From Paucidesulfovibrio gracilis DSM 16080 (GTDB lineage: Bacteria; Desulfobacterota; Desulfovibrionia; Desulfovibrionales; Desulfovibrionaceae), in assembly GCF_900167125.1 (NCBI RefSeq), contig NZ_FUYC01000005.1, positions 62,001 through 126,000 on the forward strand: a DNA stretch of 64,000 nt, written 5' to 3'. The notes beneath the pieces were generated by a model. It was not told the DNA's origin. It searched no databases and worked only from the letters and a program-made list of their open reading frames with translations. Shown here one piece after another: positions 24,607 to 33,487 of the stretch. Each line of letters begins with the position of its first letter. Positions within the stretch are counted from its first letter, which is position 1. A program made the translations under genes and the position numbers.

Positions 24607-25764
24607 ATGCCGATCAGGCAAAGCCAACGTTGCGATCTTGTGAAACAATCCGATATTCGAAGCATGACCCTGGCCTGCGCTGCCGTGGACGGCATCAACC
24701 TGGCCCAGGGCGTCTGCGATCTGGACGTGCCGGAGCCGGTGCTCCACGGAGCCGAGCAGGCCATGCGCCAGGGCAAAAACGTCTACACACGCTTTGACGG
24801 TCTGCCCGAATTCCGCCAGGCCATCGCCCGGCACCAGCGCCGCTTCCAAGGGCTGGACCTGGATCCGGAATCCAACATCGTGGTCAGCGTGGGAGCCACC
24901 GGCGCGTTCCAGGCCACCTGTGCGGCCATGTTTGATCCGGGCGACGAAATCCTGCTTTTCGAACCCTTTTACGGATATCATGTGAACACCCTGCGGTCCA
25001 TGGACCTCACGCCCACATTCGTTTCCCTGCGGCAGCCGGACTGGAGCTTCACGGACGACGATCTGGACGCGGCCGCCTCGCCCAAACTGCGCGGCGTGGT
25101 GCTGAACACCCCGCTGAACCCCTGCGGCAAGGTCTTTACCCAGGAGGAACTGGAGCGCGTGGCCCGCTTTTGCCGGAAACACGACCTCATGCTCCTGTCC
25201 GATGAAATCTATGAACACTTCGTCTACGACGGGCACAGGCACATCTCCCCGGCGACCCTGCCCGGCATGGAAGAACGCGTGGTGTCCATCTCCGGCGTAT
25301 CCAAAGTCTTCGCGGTCACGGGCTGGCGGTTGGGCTGGGCCGTGTGCCATTCCCGCTGGCATGAACCCATCGGCCACTTCAACGACCTTTATTACGTCTG
25401 CCCGCCCGCGCCGTTGCAAATGGGCGCGGCCAACGGACTCGATCAGCTCGGCGACGACTATTACCAAGAACTGGCCGAGGACCACCGCCGCAAACGGGAC
25501 CGCTTTTGCCTGGCTCTGACCCGGGCCGGACTCAAGCCCCATGTTCCCGACGGCGCGTACTACGCCCTGGCACGCATCGACCATCTGCCCGGCCGCGACA
25601 GCCACGAACGCGCCATGCACCTGCTTCGGGAAACCGGCGTGGCCTGCGTCCCCGGACGCGCTTTTTGGAACGACCCACTGGGCCAGGGCTTGGCCCGGTT
25701 CTGTTTCGCCAAACGCTGGCCCGAACTGGAAGAGGCCTGCCGACGACTGGAGCATTTCGCATGA
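24607..25764 (+). CDS. Class I/II PLP-dependent aminotransferase
   Basis: A 385-residue fold-type I aminotransferase. NTPLNPCGKVFTQEEL, LLSDEIYEHFVYDG and the PLP-lysine segment SGVSKVFAVTGWRLGW are characteristic of the aspartate/aromatic or kynurenine-type group. It converts an amino acid to its 2-oxo acid; the exact substrate is unknown. The ATG at 24607 has an AAAGGA site; a TTG at 24601 is less likely. The stop overlaps the start of a methyltransferase gene in an ATGA arrangement. Confidence 0.92.
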   Translation: MPIRQSQRCDLVKQSDIRSMTLACAAVDGINLAQGVCDLDVPEPVLHGAEQAMRQGKNVYTRFDGLPEFRQAIARHQRRFQGLDLDPESNIVVSVGATGAFQATCAAMFDPGDEILLFEPFYGYHVNTLRSMDLTPTFVSLRQPDWSFTDDDLDAAASPKLRGVVLNTPLNPCGKVFTQEELERVARFCRKHDLMLLSDEIYEHFVYDGHRHISPATLPGMEERVVSISGVSKVFAVTGWRLGWAVCHSRWHEPIGHFNDLYYVCPPAPLQMGAANGLDQLGDDYYQELAEDHRRKRDRFCLALTRAGLKPHVPDGAYYALARIDHLPGRDSHERAMHLLRETGVACVPGRAFWNDPLGQGLARFCFAKRWPELEEACRRLEHFA

Positions 25765-26441
25765 GCGAGGATCCCCCCCGAACCGACGAATACCAGGGAT
25801 GCGCACGGTTATATGACCCTCTGCTCAATCCCCTGCTGGACCGGCCGCGCCGTCACGTGGCCGCGCTGGTGGAGCACTGTCTGCGCCCCTTTGCCAAAAG
25901 CGAGGGACCGCCCCCGCCGGTGCTGGACCTCTGCTGCGGCACGGGTCGGCAGGCCGTGTTCCTCCTGGAGCGCGGGTTGCGGGTCCACGGCCTGGATCTC
26001 TCCCCGGCCATGCTCCGCACCGCCCAGCGCACCACCTCGCCGCGAATCAACTATGTGCACGGCAACGCCGCCGCCACCGGCTACGCGGACAGGAGCTTCG
26101 GCTGCGTGTGCGTCTCCCTGGCCCTGCATGAAAAACCGCCGCACACGCGGGAAGAAATACTGGAGGAATCCATGCGGCTGCTGCTGCCGGGCGGTTCCCT
26201 GGTGCTGCTGGACTATCGCTGGCCGGAGTCCGCTGCCGGACGCGGGGCCATGCGCCTTGCTTCGCTGGTGGAACGCCTGGCCGGTGCCGAACACTTCGCC
26301 AACTACCGGCAGTTCCTGGCCGGAGGCGGCATTCGCGCCCTGCTGGGAGCCTCGCGCCTGCCCTTCCGACGCGTCCAGACATTTTTTCATGGCAGTATGG
26401 GATTATACAGGGTCTTCACTCACGGCTGTGAGGAAGCATAA
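25761..26441 (+). CDS. Class I SAM-dependent methyltransferase
   Basis: A 226-residue methyltransferase of the UbiE/Methyltransf_11 type. Motif I is VLDLCCGTGRQAVFLLERG, followed by LDLSPAMLRTA. The later motif LLLPGGSLVLLDYRWPE is typical of small-molecule methyltransferases. It is translationally coupled to the aminotransferase, suggesting action on a common metabolite. The substrate is not recognisable. Confidence 0.87.
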   Translation: MSEDPPRTDEYQGCARLYDPLLNPLLDRPRRHVAALVEHCLRPFAKSEGPPPPVLDLCCGTGRQAVFLLERGLRVHGLDLSPAMLRTAQRTTSPRINYVHGNAAATGYADRSFGCVCVSLALHEKPPHTREEILEESMRLLLPGGSLVLLDYRWPESAAGRGAMRLASLVERLAGAEHFANYRQFLAGGGIRALLGASRLPFRRVQTFFHGSMGLYRVFTHGCEEA

Positions 26442-26509
26442 TTCAAAACCATCGGCGGGCGCGCCCTTTCGGTACGATTTCCCGGCCCGGACAGCAAAGC
26501 TGCAACGGA

Positions 26510-28636
26510 TCACTTGCGTTTGATTACGGCCAGGGTCACGTCGTCCTCGCAGGCCTTGCCCCCCCGAAAGCGATCCAGGGCATCCAGCACGGCCTGTACG
26601 ATTCCGGCGGCGTCACTGTCGGCGTGGCGACGCACCACGTCCAGCATGCGGGCGCGGCCAAAGGGTTCCCCTTCGGCGTTCACGGATTCCCAAATGCCGT
26701 CCGTGGCCAGCAACGCGAACTGGCCGCGACGGTCAAAGCCCCGTTCCTGTTCCTCGAACTCGGTTTCCTCCAAAAATCCAAGGCTGAGTCCCTCGCCGCG
26801 CAGCTCCTCGAATTCCCCGGTCCAGGGATCATAGAGCCAGGCGGGTTCGTGTCCGGCACGCACCCAGCGGATCACATTCCGGGCCATGTCGAATTCCGCG
26901 CAAAACAGGGTCATGAACCGCCCGGAGGGAGCCACATCCTCATAGAGACGCCGGTTCACCAGGGCCACACGCCGGGCCAGCCCGCGCCGCGCCTCGGAAG
27001 CGGCCCGCAGCATGGCGCGCACCGTGGCCATGAGCAAGGCCGGAGCTGCTCCGTGTCCGGACACGTCGCCCACGGCCACGGTCAGGCGTTTGCCGTCATC
27101 ACCGGGCAGAACGAACGCGTCATAGTAATCCCCGCCGGTTTCGTCACAAAACACCACGGTTCCGGCCACGTCCAGGCCGGGAATCCGGGGCGGCTCCCGC
27201 GGGACCAGATTCTGTTGCACCTCCCGGGCCAGGGCCATGGACCGGCTCAGACGCACATGATCCTCCAGCTTGGGTACGGTCTCATTAAACGCCTGTACCA
27301 AAAGATCCCGCTCGTCCCGGGTGCGCATGTCCAGACGCGCGGTGTAGTCCCCGCCGGCCAGCCGCTGCCACGCGCCCACCATGAGCATGACCATATCCGA
27401 AGCGCGCTTGGCCCCCACATAGGCGAGCAGCGCAGCCCCCGCCAGCACGGCCAGGGCCGCCAGCAGGGCGGTGCTCCGCTGGGCCGCGGCATGGGCGGCC
27501 ACATCCTTGCGCAGTCGCGCCGGGACGTTCATGGCCACGGTTTTGGGGACCACCAACAGGAAGGCGGTGTTGCCCTCCACCGGAGCAAAGGCCCAGATGG
27601 AAGGTCGGCCCTCGTACTCCATTTCCATGCTGCCGGAACCGCCGTTGCGGATCCGCTCCACCAGCCCCGTAAACTCCGGGTCGTCCACCGGACGCATCCA
27701 GCGATAGTCCACGGCGGTCCCCGCAGACTCCGCGTCGCGGGAAATATGCCGTTCCGCCATGATTTGCAGCCCCAGGGTCTTGCGGCGCGGATCAATGCGC
27801 GCGCTCACAAGAAAGGACCGCATCTCCTCGGACCATTGCGAGGCGAGCCGGGCCTCCTGCAGGAACCAGCTTACCGGCGCCTCTATGCCCGCGACCCCGG
27901 CAAAGTGACCTTCCGGACCATACAAAGGACGGTTCAGGGCCAAAAGCACCCGGCCCGTATTACGGCTGTAGAGCAGGCCGGACCACTCCGCCTTGCCGGA
28001 TTCCCTGGCCCGGGCGTACCAGGCCGACTCCCGCAGATCCAATCCGCGGGGATAGCCGCCGAATCCGGGATAGGCCATGCTTACCCCGCTTTCCAGAGCC
28101 ACGTAGAGTCGATGGGCCGCGTACCCGGAAAACTGGAAAACATCACGGCAAAGGGGCGTCAGCCGGGCCAGACGGGCCACGTCAGGTCCGATGCGCCGTT
28201 CGGACAGGCCTGCAGCCTTGAGAAACACGGGATGGGAAAAGCTCACGCGCATGGGTTCCACGCCGTCCAGGGTTCGACGGGTATAGCGCCGATCCTCGAC
28301 AAGATCCGGCGGCTCGCTGGGCGGGTGGTCGAAGTCCGGACCGAAATAGACCTTGGGAGCACGCACAAAGGGGCGGGCCAGCAGGGATTCCGTTTCCACG
28401 GCCAGGGACCGCAAGGCAAAGGTCAGCGCCGCAGTGCCTCGCAGTACGGACTTGGAGGCGTTTTCCGCGTCCTGTTCCAACTGGGCCGTAACCATGCGGG
28501 TCACTTCCCGGCCCGCAACGTCCGAGACCGTGCGCTCCAGGCGTTGGGTGCCGCGCTGCATGATCCAGCCCGCCGTGAGCAAGGGAACCAGGCTGAGAAA
28601 CAGCAACGCGAGAAAATACTTCCAACGGATCGGCAC
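26510..28636 (-). CDS. Membrane-bound PP2C (SpoIIE/RsbU-type) phosphatase with extracytoplasmic sensor
   Basis: A 708-residue sensor phosphatase. A membrane helix lies at residues about 7-25, and a periplasmic Cache-like sensor spans about 30-385. A second helix is near 395-415, and a HAMP linker follows (AWQRLAGGDYTARLDMRTRDERDLL). The C-terminal PP2C domain has metal-binding aspartates in DETGGDYYDAFVL, VAVGDVSGHGAAPALLMA and LLATDGIWE. Such enzymes dephosphorylate STAS anti-anti-sigma factors, and a STAS gene lies at 32192. The start is a GTG with a GGAG site. Confidence 0.9.
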   Translation of the reverse strand: MPIRWKYFLALLFLSLVPLLTAGWIMQRGTQRLERTVSDVAGREVTRMVTAQLEQDAENASKSVLRGTAALTFALRSLAVETESLLARPFVRAPKVYFGPDFDHPPSEPPDLVEDRRYTRRTLDGVEPMRVSFSHPVFLKAAGLSERRIGPDVARLARLTPLCRDVFQFSGYAAHRLYVALESGVSMAYPGFGGYPRGLDLRESAWYARARESGKAEWSGLLYSRNTGRVLLALNRPLYGPEGHFAGVAGIEAPVSWFLQEARLASQWSEEMRSFLVSARIDPRRKTLGLQIMAERHISRDAESAGTAVDYRWMRPVDDPEFTGLVERIRNGGSGSMEMEYEGRPSIWAFAPVEGNTAFLLVVPKTVAMNVPARLRKDVAAHAAAQRSTALLAALAVLAGAALLAYVGAKRASDMVMLMVGAWQRLAGGDYTARLDMRTRDERDLLVQAFNETVPKLEDHVRLSRSMALAREVQQNLVPREPPRIPGLDVAGTVVFCDETGGDYYDAFVLPGDDGKRLTVAVGDVSGHGAAPALLMATVRAMLRAASEARRGLARRVALVNRRLYEDVAPSGRFMTLFCAEFDMARNVIRWVRAGHEPAWLYDPWTGEFEELRGEGLSLGFLEETEFEEQERGFDRRGQFALLATDGIWESVNAEGEPFGRARMLDVVRRHADSDAAGIVQAVLDALDRFRGGKACEDDVTLAVIKRK

Positions 28637-28967
28637 GACGCTTCGTCACTCCGGGGCGTTACAGGCTGTTGAAAGAAACGATCCTTGTCGTCCACTCGAA
28701 ACATTCAGACTGTTGCGTACGGGGAATACACTTCCGCGTGAACGTTTTTCGCGTTGTAGCATTCCCACCCATCCTGATATTGACTTTTGCGCGGGTCAAG
28801 TCGCGCAGTTTCCAACAAACCCGGGGAAGTTGCACCTCTTTGCAACCCGGCGCATCCACTCCCTTGTAGAGCCGGAATACCTCGCTTTGTTTCGCGAGGC
28901 AATGGCATGCCCTGGCATTTTTACTCGGAGCATGGCATACTCCCACAAACGAGAGGGGTTTCTGCCC
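28637..28967. other. Divergent intergenic region between the PP2C phosphatase and a solute-binding protein
   Basis: This 331-base interval must hold the promoters of two divergent transcripts. It contains short dyads (for example GCGCGGGTCAAGTCGCGC around 28791) and A/T-rich patches. I could not find a convincing pair of promoter hexamers, a coding frame with a ribosome-binding site, or an RNA gene. Confidence 0.5.
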
Positions 28968-29765
28968 ATGTTTCGGCACAAGACATGGCTTATCTTCATG
29001 GCATGGCTTCTCGCCCTGGTCATGCTCCCTGCACCCTGTTCCGCATCAGGCGAAGACAGGTTGCTGCTCGTCACGGAAAGCGGTCCGCCCTTTAATTTCC
29101 TGACCCAGCAGGGACCGGCCGGGTATTCGGTGGACATCGTGCGCGAACTGCTGCGCCGCACCGAAATGCATGGAGAGTTCCATTTTCTGCCCTGGGCCAG
29201 GGCGTACAACACGGCCCTGACCCAACCCGACACGCTGCTGTTCACCATCAGCCACACTCCGGAACGGCACGACCTGTTCCAATGGGTGGGACCGGTGATG
29301 TATATTTCCTGGGCGCTCTATGCCAAGCCGGAATCCAACCTGCACATACACGACATGGACGACGCCCGCATGCTCAGCGGCATCAGCGTATACCGCTCGG
29401 ACGTGCGCGAACAATATCTCCGCGACCTGGGATTCGTAAATCTGCACGTTTCCCCGGCCTTTTCCAACAGTGTGCAAATGATGCTCGGCGGTCGCGTTCC
29501 AGCGGTCATTGCCGATGAAATGGGCATTCGTCATCAACTAAAGCGCCTGGGCCAGCCCCGAAGCAGCGTGGAGCGCGTGTTCATCTTCAAAACCATGAAG
29601 CTCTTCCTGGCCTTTTCCAAGACCACCGATCCCGATATTGTGGCGCGCTGGCGTCGCGCCTTTGAAGCCATGCGCCGCGACGGCACCCTGGCGCGCATCC
29701 ATGCCCGCTGGGACATGCCCGCGAATACGCTGCAACGCCTGCTTGCGCTTCCTGAAGGGCCATAA
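28968..29765 (+). CDS. Family 3 extracellular solute-binding protein
   Basis: A 265-residue periplasmic protein with a signal peptide (residues about 1-26) and the two-lobed SBP_bac_3 pattern: LLLVTESGPPFNFLTQQGPAGYSVDIV at the start, FTISHTPERHDLFQWVGP in the first lobe, and a C-terminal lobe ending MRRDGTLARIHARW. It probably binds an amino acid or similar small ligand. No ABC permease genes follow; the next gene is a histidine kinase 31 bases downstream. The protein may therefore serve signalling rather than import, though that is inferred. Confidence 0.85.
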   Translation: MFRHKTWLIFMAWLLALVMLPAPCSASGEDRLLLVTESGPPFNFLTQQGPAGYSVDIVRELLRRTEMHGEFHFLPWARAYNTALTQPDTLLFTISHTPERHDLFQWVGPVMYISWALYAKPESNLHIHDMDDARMLSGISVYRSDVREQYLRDLGFVNLHVSPAFSNSVQMMLGGRVPAVIADEMGIRHQLKRLGQPRSSVERVFIFKTMKLFLAFSKTTDPDIVARWRRAFEAMRRDGTLARIHARWDMPANTLQRLLALPEGP

Positions 29766-29796
29766 TCGTGCTATAGCGAGAGCGAGGAGAAAGACG

Positions 29797-31578
29797 ATGA
29801 TCCAGAGCAGTAAACGGTCCCTTTCCAGAAACTTGACGATCAGCCTCGTGGCGGCGGTGGTCATCCTGGTGGCGGCACTGTTCGGCATCCAGCATTGGAA
29901 CCTCGCACGTCGTGCCAACGCCGAACTGGAAATCAAGGCCGACAACTACGCCGACGAACTTGCGGAAATTCTTGCCATCCCCATGTGGACCCTGGATACC
30001 GCCAACGTGCGGCACGTGGGACAGGTTTACGAACGAAACGACCTCTTCTCCCGCCTGCGCATCGCGGATTCCCGCGGGGAAACACTCTACCTCTACGAAG
30101 CCGAAGACCGGACCGCCGAGGAAATTCACCGCACCCGCAGCATCACCTTTGAAGGACACGTCATCGGCCATCTGGACATGGCGCTCTCCCTGGCCAGCAG
30201 CCAAAAAACCGCGCGCCAGCTCCTCTATGCCACCTCCATGAACATCGCGGCCACGGCCCTGGCCCTGTTCGTGGCCACGGGCATCCTCTTGCGCGTCTTT
30301 CTCCGGCGGCCCTTGACGGAGCTGGAACAAGCCATGGACCATGTGGCCCGGGGCGACTTTTCCAAATCCATTTCCGGCCCGCGCTATGCCGAACTGGAAC
30401 GCATCATGGACTCCTTTCAAAAAATGTCCGCCACCATCCGCGCACGCGAGGAATCCCTGCGCCGCGTCAACGAAGCCCTCTCCGTAAGCGAGCAGCGCTT
30501 GAACATGGCCATTACAGCGGCCAACGACGGCCTTTGGGACTGGGAATTGCCGCACAATCAATCCTACTATTCGCCGCGCTGGTACACCATGCTCGGCTAT
30601 GAACCGGACTCCATGCCCCCGACTCTGGAAACCTGGGAAAAACTCATTCATCCCGAAGACCAGCCCCGGGTTCGTGCCGCCCTGGACCAACACCTCAAAG
30701 ACGGGGGCGAGGAATTCACTTCGGAATTCCGCATGCGCAGCAGCGACGGCGGATACCGCTGGGTGCTCACGCGAGGGCAGGTCACGGAACGCGGTCCCCA
30801 GGGGGAGCCGCTCCGCATGACCGGCACGCACCAGGACATCACCGAGCGCAAGGAAGCCGAAGCCATGCGCGAGGAACTGATCAACGAACTGGAAGAAAAA
30901 AACGCCGAGTTGGAACGCTTCACCTACACCGTATCCCACGATCTCAAAAGCCCGCTCATCACCATCAAAGGCTTTCTGGGCATGTTGCAGACTGATCTGG
31001 AGCGCGGCGACAAGGAACACATTGAAAAAGACATGGGCCGCATCGGCCAGGCCGCGGACAAGATGCAGCAGTTGCTCGACGAACTGCTTGAACTTTCCCG
31101 CGTGGGCCGGCTCAACAACCCGCCCGAGGAAGTGAATCTCGGCACCCTCGCGGGCGAAGCCGTGGAGCTGGTGGCCGGACAAATCAACGAGCTGGGCGTT
31201 TCCGTGGACATTCAACCGGACCTGCCCACAGTGCGGGCGGACCGACCCCGGATGCTTGAGGTCTTCCAAAACCTCGTGGACAACGCCACTAAATTCATGG
31301 GCGAACAGCCCGATCCCCACATCGAAATCGGCGTCCGCAAGGAAAACGGAGAGGATGTCGTGTTTGTCAAAGACAACGGCATCGGCATCAAAAAGGATTA
31401 CTTCCACAAAGTCTTCGGACTCTTCGACCAACTGGACCAGGGCAAGGGCGGCACCGGCATCGGACTGGCCCTGGTCAAACGCGTCATAGAAACCCACGGC
31501 GGACGCATCTGGGTGGAGTCCGAAGGTCTGGGCCACGGCGCCACGTTCTTCTTCACCATCAAGGGGATGTCCGGTTGA
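29797..31578 (+). CDS. Membrane PAS-domain sensor histidine kinase
   Basis: A 593-residue kinase. Two membrane helices (about 12-33 and 148-170) flank a periplasmic sensor. A HAMP segment, a PAS/PAC domain (about 235-355, ending TGTHQDITERKEAEA) and a coiled coil follow. HisKA has phospho-acceptor His381 in VSHDLKSPL, and the HATPase_c domain has VFQNLVDNATKF, DNGIGI and GGTGIGLALVKR. No receiver domain or response-regulator gene is adjacent, so the output is unknown. The preceding solute-binding gene may supply its input. Confidence 0.93.
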   Translation: MIQSSKRSLSRNLTISLVAAVVILVAALFGIQHWNLARRANAELEIKADNYADELAEILAIPMWTLDTANVRHVGQVYERNDLFSRLRIADSRGETLYLYEAEDRTAEEIHRTRSITFEGHVIGHLDMALSLASSQKTARQLLYATSMNIAATALALFVATGILLRVFLRRPLTELEQAMDHVARGDFSKSISGPRYAELERIMDSFQKMSATIRAREESLRRVNEALSVSEQRLNMAITAANDGLWDWELPHNQSYYSPRWYTMLGYEPDSMPPTLETWEKLIHPEDQPRVRAALDQHLKDGGEEFTSEFRMRSSDGGYRWVLTRGQVTERGPQGEPLRMTGTHQDITERKEAEAMREELINELEEKNAELERFTYTVSHDLKSPLITIKGFLGMLQTDLERGDKEHIEKDMGRIGQAADKMQQLLDELLELSRVGRLNNPPEEVNLGTLAGEAVELVAGQINELGVSVDIQPDLPTVRADRPRMLEVFQNLVDNATKFMGEQPDPHIEIGVRKENGEDVVFVKDNGIGIKKDYFHKVFGLFDQLDQGKGGTGIGLALVKRVIETHGGRIWVESEGLGHGATFFFTIKGMSG

Positions 31579-31601
31579 CAGGGAGGTTCCGCCTGTTTAT
31601 C

Positions 31602-31628
31602 AGCACGAAAATCTTTCGTGCTTTTTTT
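31602..31628 (+). terminator. Intrinsic terminator after the histidine kinase
   Basis: A perfect 9-base stem (AGCACGAAA / TTTCGTGCT) with a three-base loop is followed by seven T. It closes the solute-binding/kinase transcript. Confidence 0.9.
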
Positions 31629-31631
31629 CAC

Positions 31632-31658
31632 TTGACTTTCCTACGCATTCGGTAGACT
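31632..31658 (+). promoter_or_regulatory. Candidate promoter of the non-coding RNA locus
   Basis: TTGACT at 31632 and TAGACT at 31653 lie just after the kinase terminator, with a short spacing of 15 bases. It would start transcription near 31665, at the left end of the structured region. Confidence 0.4.
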
Positions 31659-31659
31659 T

Positions 31660-31976
31660 TTGCCTCGGTTTCCACACGACGCCGACGACCACGGCCGCGT
31701 GGAAGGGATCCACCTATCTCTCCCTTCCCCCAATCAAGCGCTGCCGACAGTCGCCCGGTTCTCCGTCAAGGGCCTGCCGCCGGACGCTTCGGCGCAGCGA
31801 GACCGCCCTTCGCGTGCCATCCACCGAAGGTCGTTGCCCGAATCGCGGACTCGGCGGAACCCGAACCCGAGAAGGCCGGTAGAACATGGACACCCAAAAC
31901 GGCGCGCAACGCGCAAGGCCTTGGGGATCTCGGACTAGGCTCAGGAACGGCTCGGCTTTTGTCGGGCCGTTCTTTT
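31660..31976 (+). ncRNA. Probable structured non-coding RNA of unknown class
   Basis: This ~310-base interval between two intrinsic terminators has its own candidate promoter and no plausible coding frame. The longest frame, 31660-31938, lacks a ribosome-binding site and protein-like composition. It is rich in self-complementary segments: an 8-base stem GGAAGGGA / TCCCTTCC around a 12-base loop (31701-31728), a CCAC..GTGG hairpin just before it, GCCG..CGGC pairs in the middle, and GCCT near the 5' end with AGGC near 31937. It ends in a strong terminator. Signatures of tmRNA, RNase P and SRP RNA were looked for and not found. A 6S-like RNA is possible but not demonstrated. Confidence 0.45.
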
Positions 31977-31977
31977 T
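31945..31977 (+). terminator. Intrinsic terminator ending the non-coding RNA locus
   Basis: The stem GAACGGC(T)CGGC / GTCGGGCCGTTC has a TTTT loop and is followed by seven T. Confidence 0.85.
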
Positions 31978-32115
31978 TTCTGCGCCGCTCTCTCCCCTCC
32001 CGCCCGGACCGTTGCCCCCTGGCGCATCCGCATCCACGAACAATATGGCGTACAAAACGCCCAGGGTACCCCCACAGCCCTGCAACGAATTTCCCCGGAA
32101 AAGTTTTCGGCTTGG

Positions 32116-32144
32116 TTGCCTTCCCCCGAAAAGCCGGATACATA
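32116..32144 (+). promoter_or_regulatory. Candidate sigma-70 promoter of the STAS gene
   Basis: TTGCCT at 32116 and TACATA at 32139 are 17 bases apart, about 45 bases before the STAS start codon. Confidence 0.5.
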
Positions 32145-32191
32145 ATGCAACGGCGTACCCGTAGCCCAAGCGGACCGCCAAAGGAGGGGGA

Positions 32192-32536
32192 ATGGAATTC
32201 ACGGTCTTGGAAGACACGGACGGTCTGCGCCGCGTTGTGCTTTCCGGTCGCATGGACGCGGCGGGCATCAAGGAAATTGAAACCGCCTTTAACGAGGCGG
32301 TGGGGCAATCCCCCCATTCCGTGGTCGCGGACATGGGCGACGTGGCGTTCATGGCCTCCATGGGCATGGGCCTGCTCCTGCGCAACGCCCGGGAACTGGC
32401 CGCGCAGGAAAAGCGTCTTGTCCTGTACCGCCCCCAGGAACTGGTGGAGGAAGTCATGCAGATCGCGGGATTGCAGCGGCTCATTCCCATTGAGCACGAC
32501 CCGGACCAAGCCGCGGCTCGCGCCAAGGAAGCCTGA
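32192..32536 (+). CDS. STAS-domain anti-anti-sigma factor-like protein
   Basis: A 114-residue cytoplasmic STAS protein. The pattern matches SpoIIAA/RsbV-type antagonists (VVLSGRMDAAGIKEIETAFNEA; VVADMGDVAFMASMGMGLLLRNAREL). The serine corresponding to the phosphorylated residue is present (Ser56), but the preceding Asp is Ala and the usual SSGLG is SMGMG. It may be a substrate of the PP2C phosphatase at 26.5-28.6 kb. No kinase/anti-sigma partner is encoded in the window. An AGGAGG-type site precedes the ATG. Confidence 0.88.
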   Translation: MEFTVLEDTDGLRRVVLSGRMDAAGIKEIETAFNEAVGQSPHSVVADMGDVAFMASMGMGLLLRNARELAAQEKRLVLYRPQELVEEVMQIAGLQRLIPIEHDPDQAAARAKEA

Positions 32537-32595
32537 TCGCGATACTTTTTCTCCACATTCGGAGACGGCGCGGTTTTACTTTTTGCGGTGCGACT

Positions 32596-32616
32596 GCTAT
32601 CGTTCCGCACGATAGC
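32596..32616 (+). promoter_or_regulatory. Perfect inverted repeat between the STAS gene and the next exported protein
   Basis: GCTATCGT and ACGATAGC are separated by five bases, 59 bases before the following start codon. It could be an operator or an RNA hairpin. No T tract follows, so it is not an obvious terminator. Confidence 0.35.
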
Positions 32617-32674
32617 GGGATATGCGCCCTTCCCGCCAATGGCCCCGTACCATAAATGCAGCAAAGGTGTGCGC

Positions 32675-33481
32675 ATGATCAAGCGAACAACTCCCCTCGT
32701 CCTTCTCGTCGTCCTCTCGGCCCTGATCGCGCTGACGGCGGCTCCGGCCTTTTCCGAAAACCTTTCCGAAGCGGAAAAAAAAGAATTTTCCATGAACGTG
32801 GCTCTGCCCTCCCCGGCGGAAATGTTCCTGGCCATCGACCGGCTGGGTGAAACCGACTGGCAGGCCGTGGCCGAACACAACCCCCGCTACGACTACCAGG
32901 ACAACTACATGCGCGCGCTGAACCTGGGGGTTCGCTCCGCTGACGGCCTGGTAGCCATTCTTGCCGAGGACAAATCCAAACTCGGCGAGATCATCGTCAT
33001 CGTCATCACCCTGGCCGAGGAACTCCAGGTGCAGGAAACCATCCTGGACCGGAGCAAGTCCTTTGAGGACATGGCCAACCAGGGACGCTGGGACGAACTG
33101 CGCGACGAACTGGACGCGCTGCGCTACCTCATCGAAATGGAGATGGACCAGCTCGGCGACCAGGACGTGGCCACGCTGGTACGCGTGGGCGGCTGGCTGG
33201 AAGGCCTGCGGGTCACTTCCGGACTGCTGGCCGAAGGACTCTACCCCGAGCACAGCTCATCCATTCTGTATCAGCCGAACCTCGTAAACTACTTTGAACG
33301 CGAACTCTCGGGCATGGAACCCGAAGCGCGGCAATCCCCGGCAGTGCAGGCCGTGCTCCAGGCGCTGCCTGAAATCCGATCCCTGGTGCGCGTGGGATAC
33401 CGAAAGCCCGTGCCCACGAAAAACATCCAACGCCTGAATCGGATCGCCACGGATCTGATCGCACTGATCGAAAGGGGGTAA
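32675..33481 (+). CDS. Exported helical protein of unknown function
   Basis: A 268-residue protein with a signal peptide (residues about 1-25, ending APAFS) and a largely helical, acidic mature chain. I do not recognise the family. The ATG at 32675 follows AAAGGTG; the longer frame lacks a signal sequence at its start. It is followed after six bases by a second small exported protein, then by a large ABC transporter on the same strand. Confidence 0.75.
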   Translation: MIKRTTPLVLLVVLSALIALTAAPAFSENLSEAEKKEFSMNVALPSPAEMFLAIDRLGETDWQAVAEHNPRYDYQDNYMRALNLGVRSADGLVAILAEDKSKLGEIIVIVITLAEELQVQETILDRSKSFEDMANQGRWDELRDELDALRYLIEMEMDQLGDQDVATLVRVGGWLEGLRVTSGLLAEGLYPEHSSSILYQPNLVNYFERELSGMEPEARQSPAVQAVLQALPEIRSLVRVGYRKPVPTKNIQRLNRIATDLIALIERG

Positions 33482-33487
33482 GGAAAT

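Noticed and set aside
26624-28672. A 682-residue open frame on the plus strand
   Set aside because: It lies antisense to the PP2C phosphatase, is low in protein-like pattern and has no ribosome-binding site.
28909-28925. A possible sigma-54 promoter (TGGCAT repeats) before the solute-binding gene
   Set aside because: The GG and GC elements are one base too close for sigma-54 spacing.
29587-31536. A 649-residue open frame on the minus strand
   Set aside because: It is the complement of the histidine kinase. Long antisense frames are common in GC-rich genes.
31660-31938. A 92-residue frame in the structured region
   Set aside because: It has no ribosome-binding site, and the Arg/Pro-rich composition is what GC-rich non-coding sequence gives. 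The RNA reading explains the flanking promoter and terminator better.
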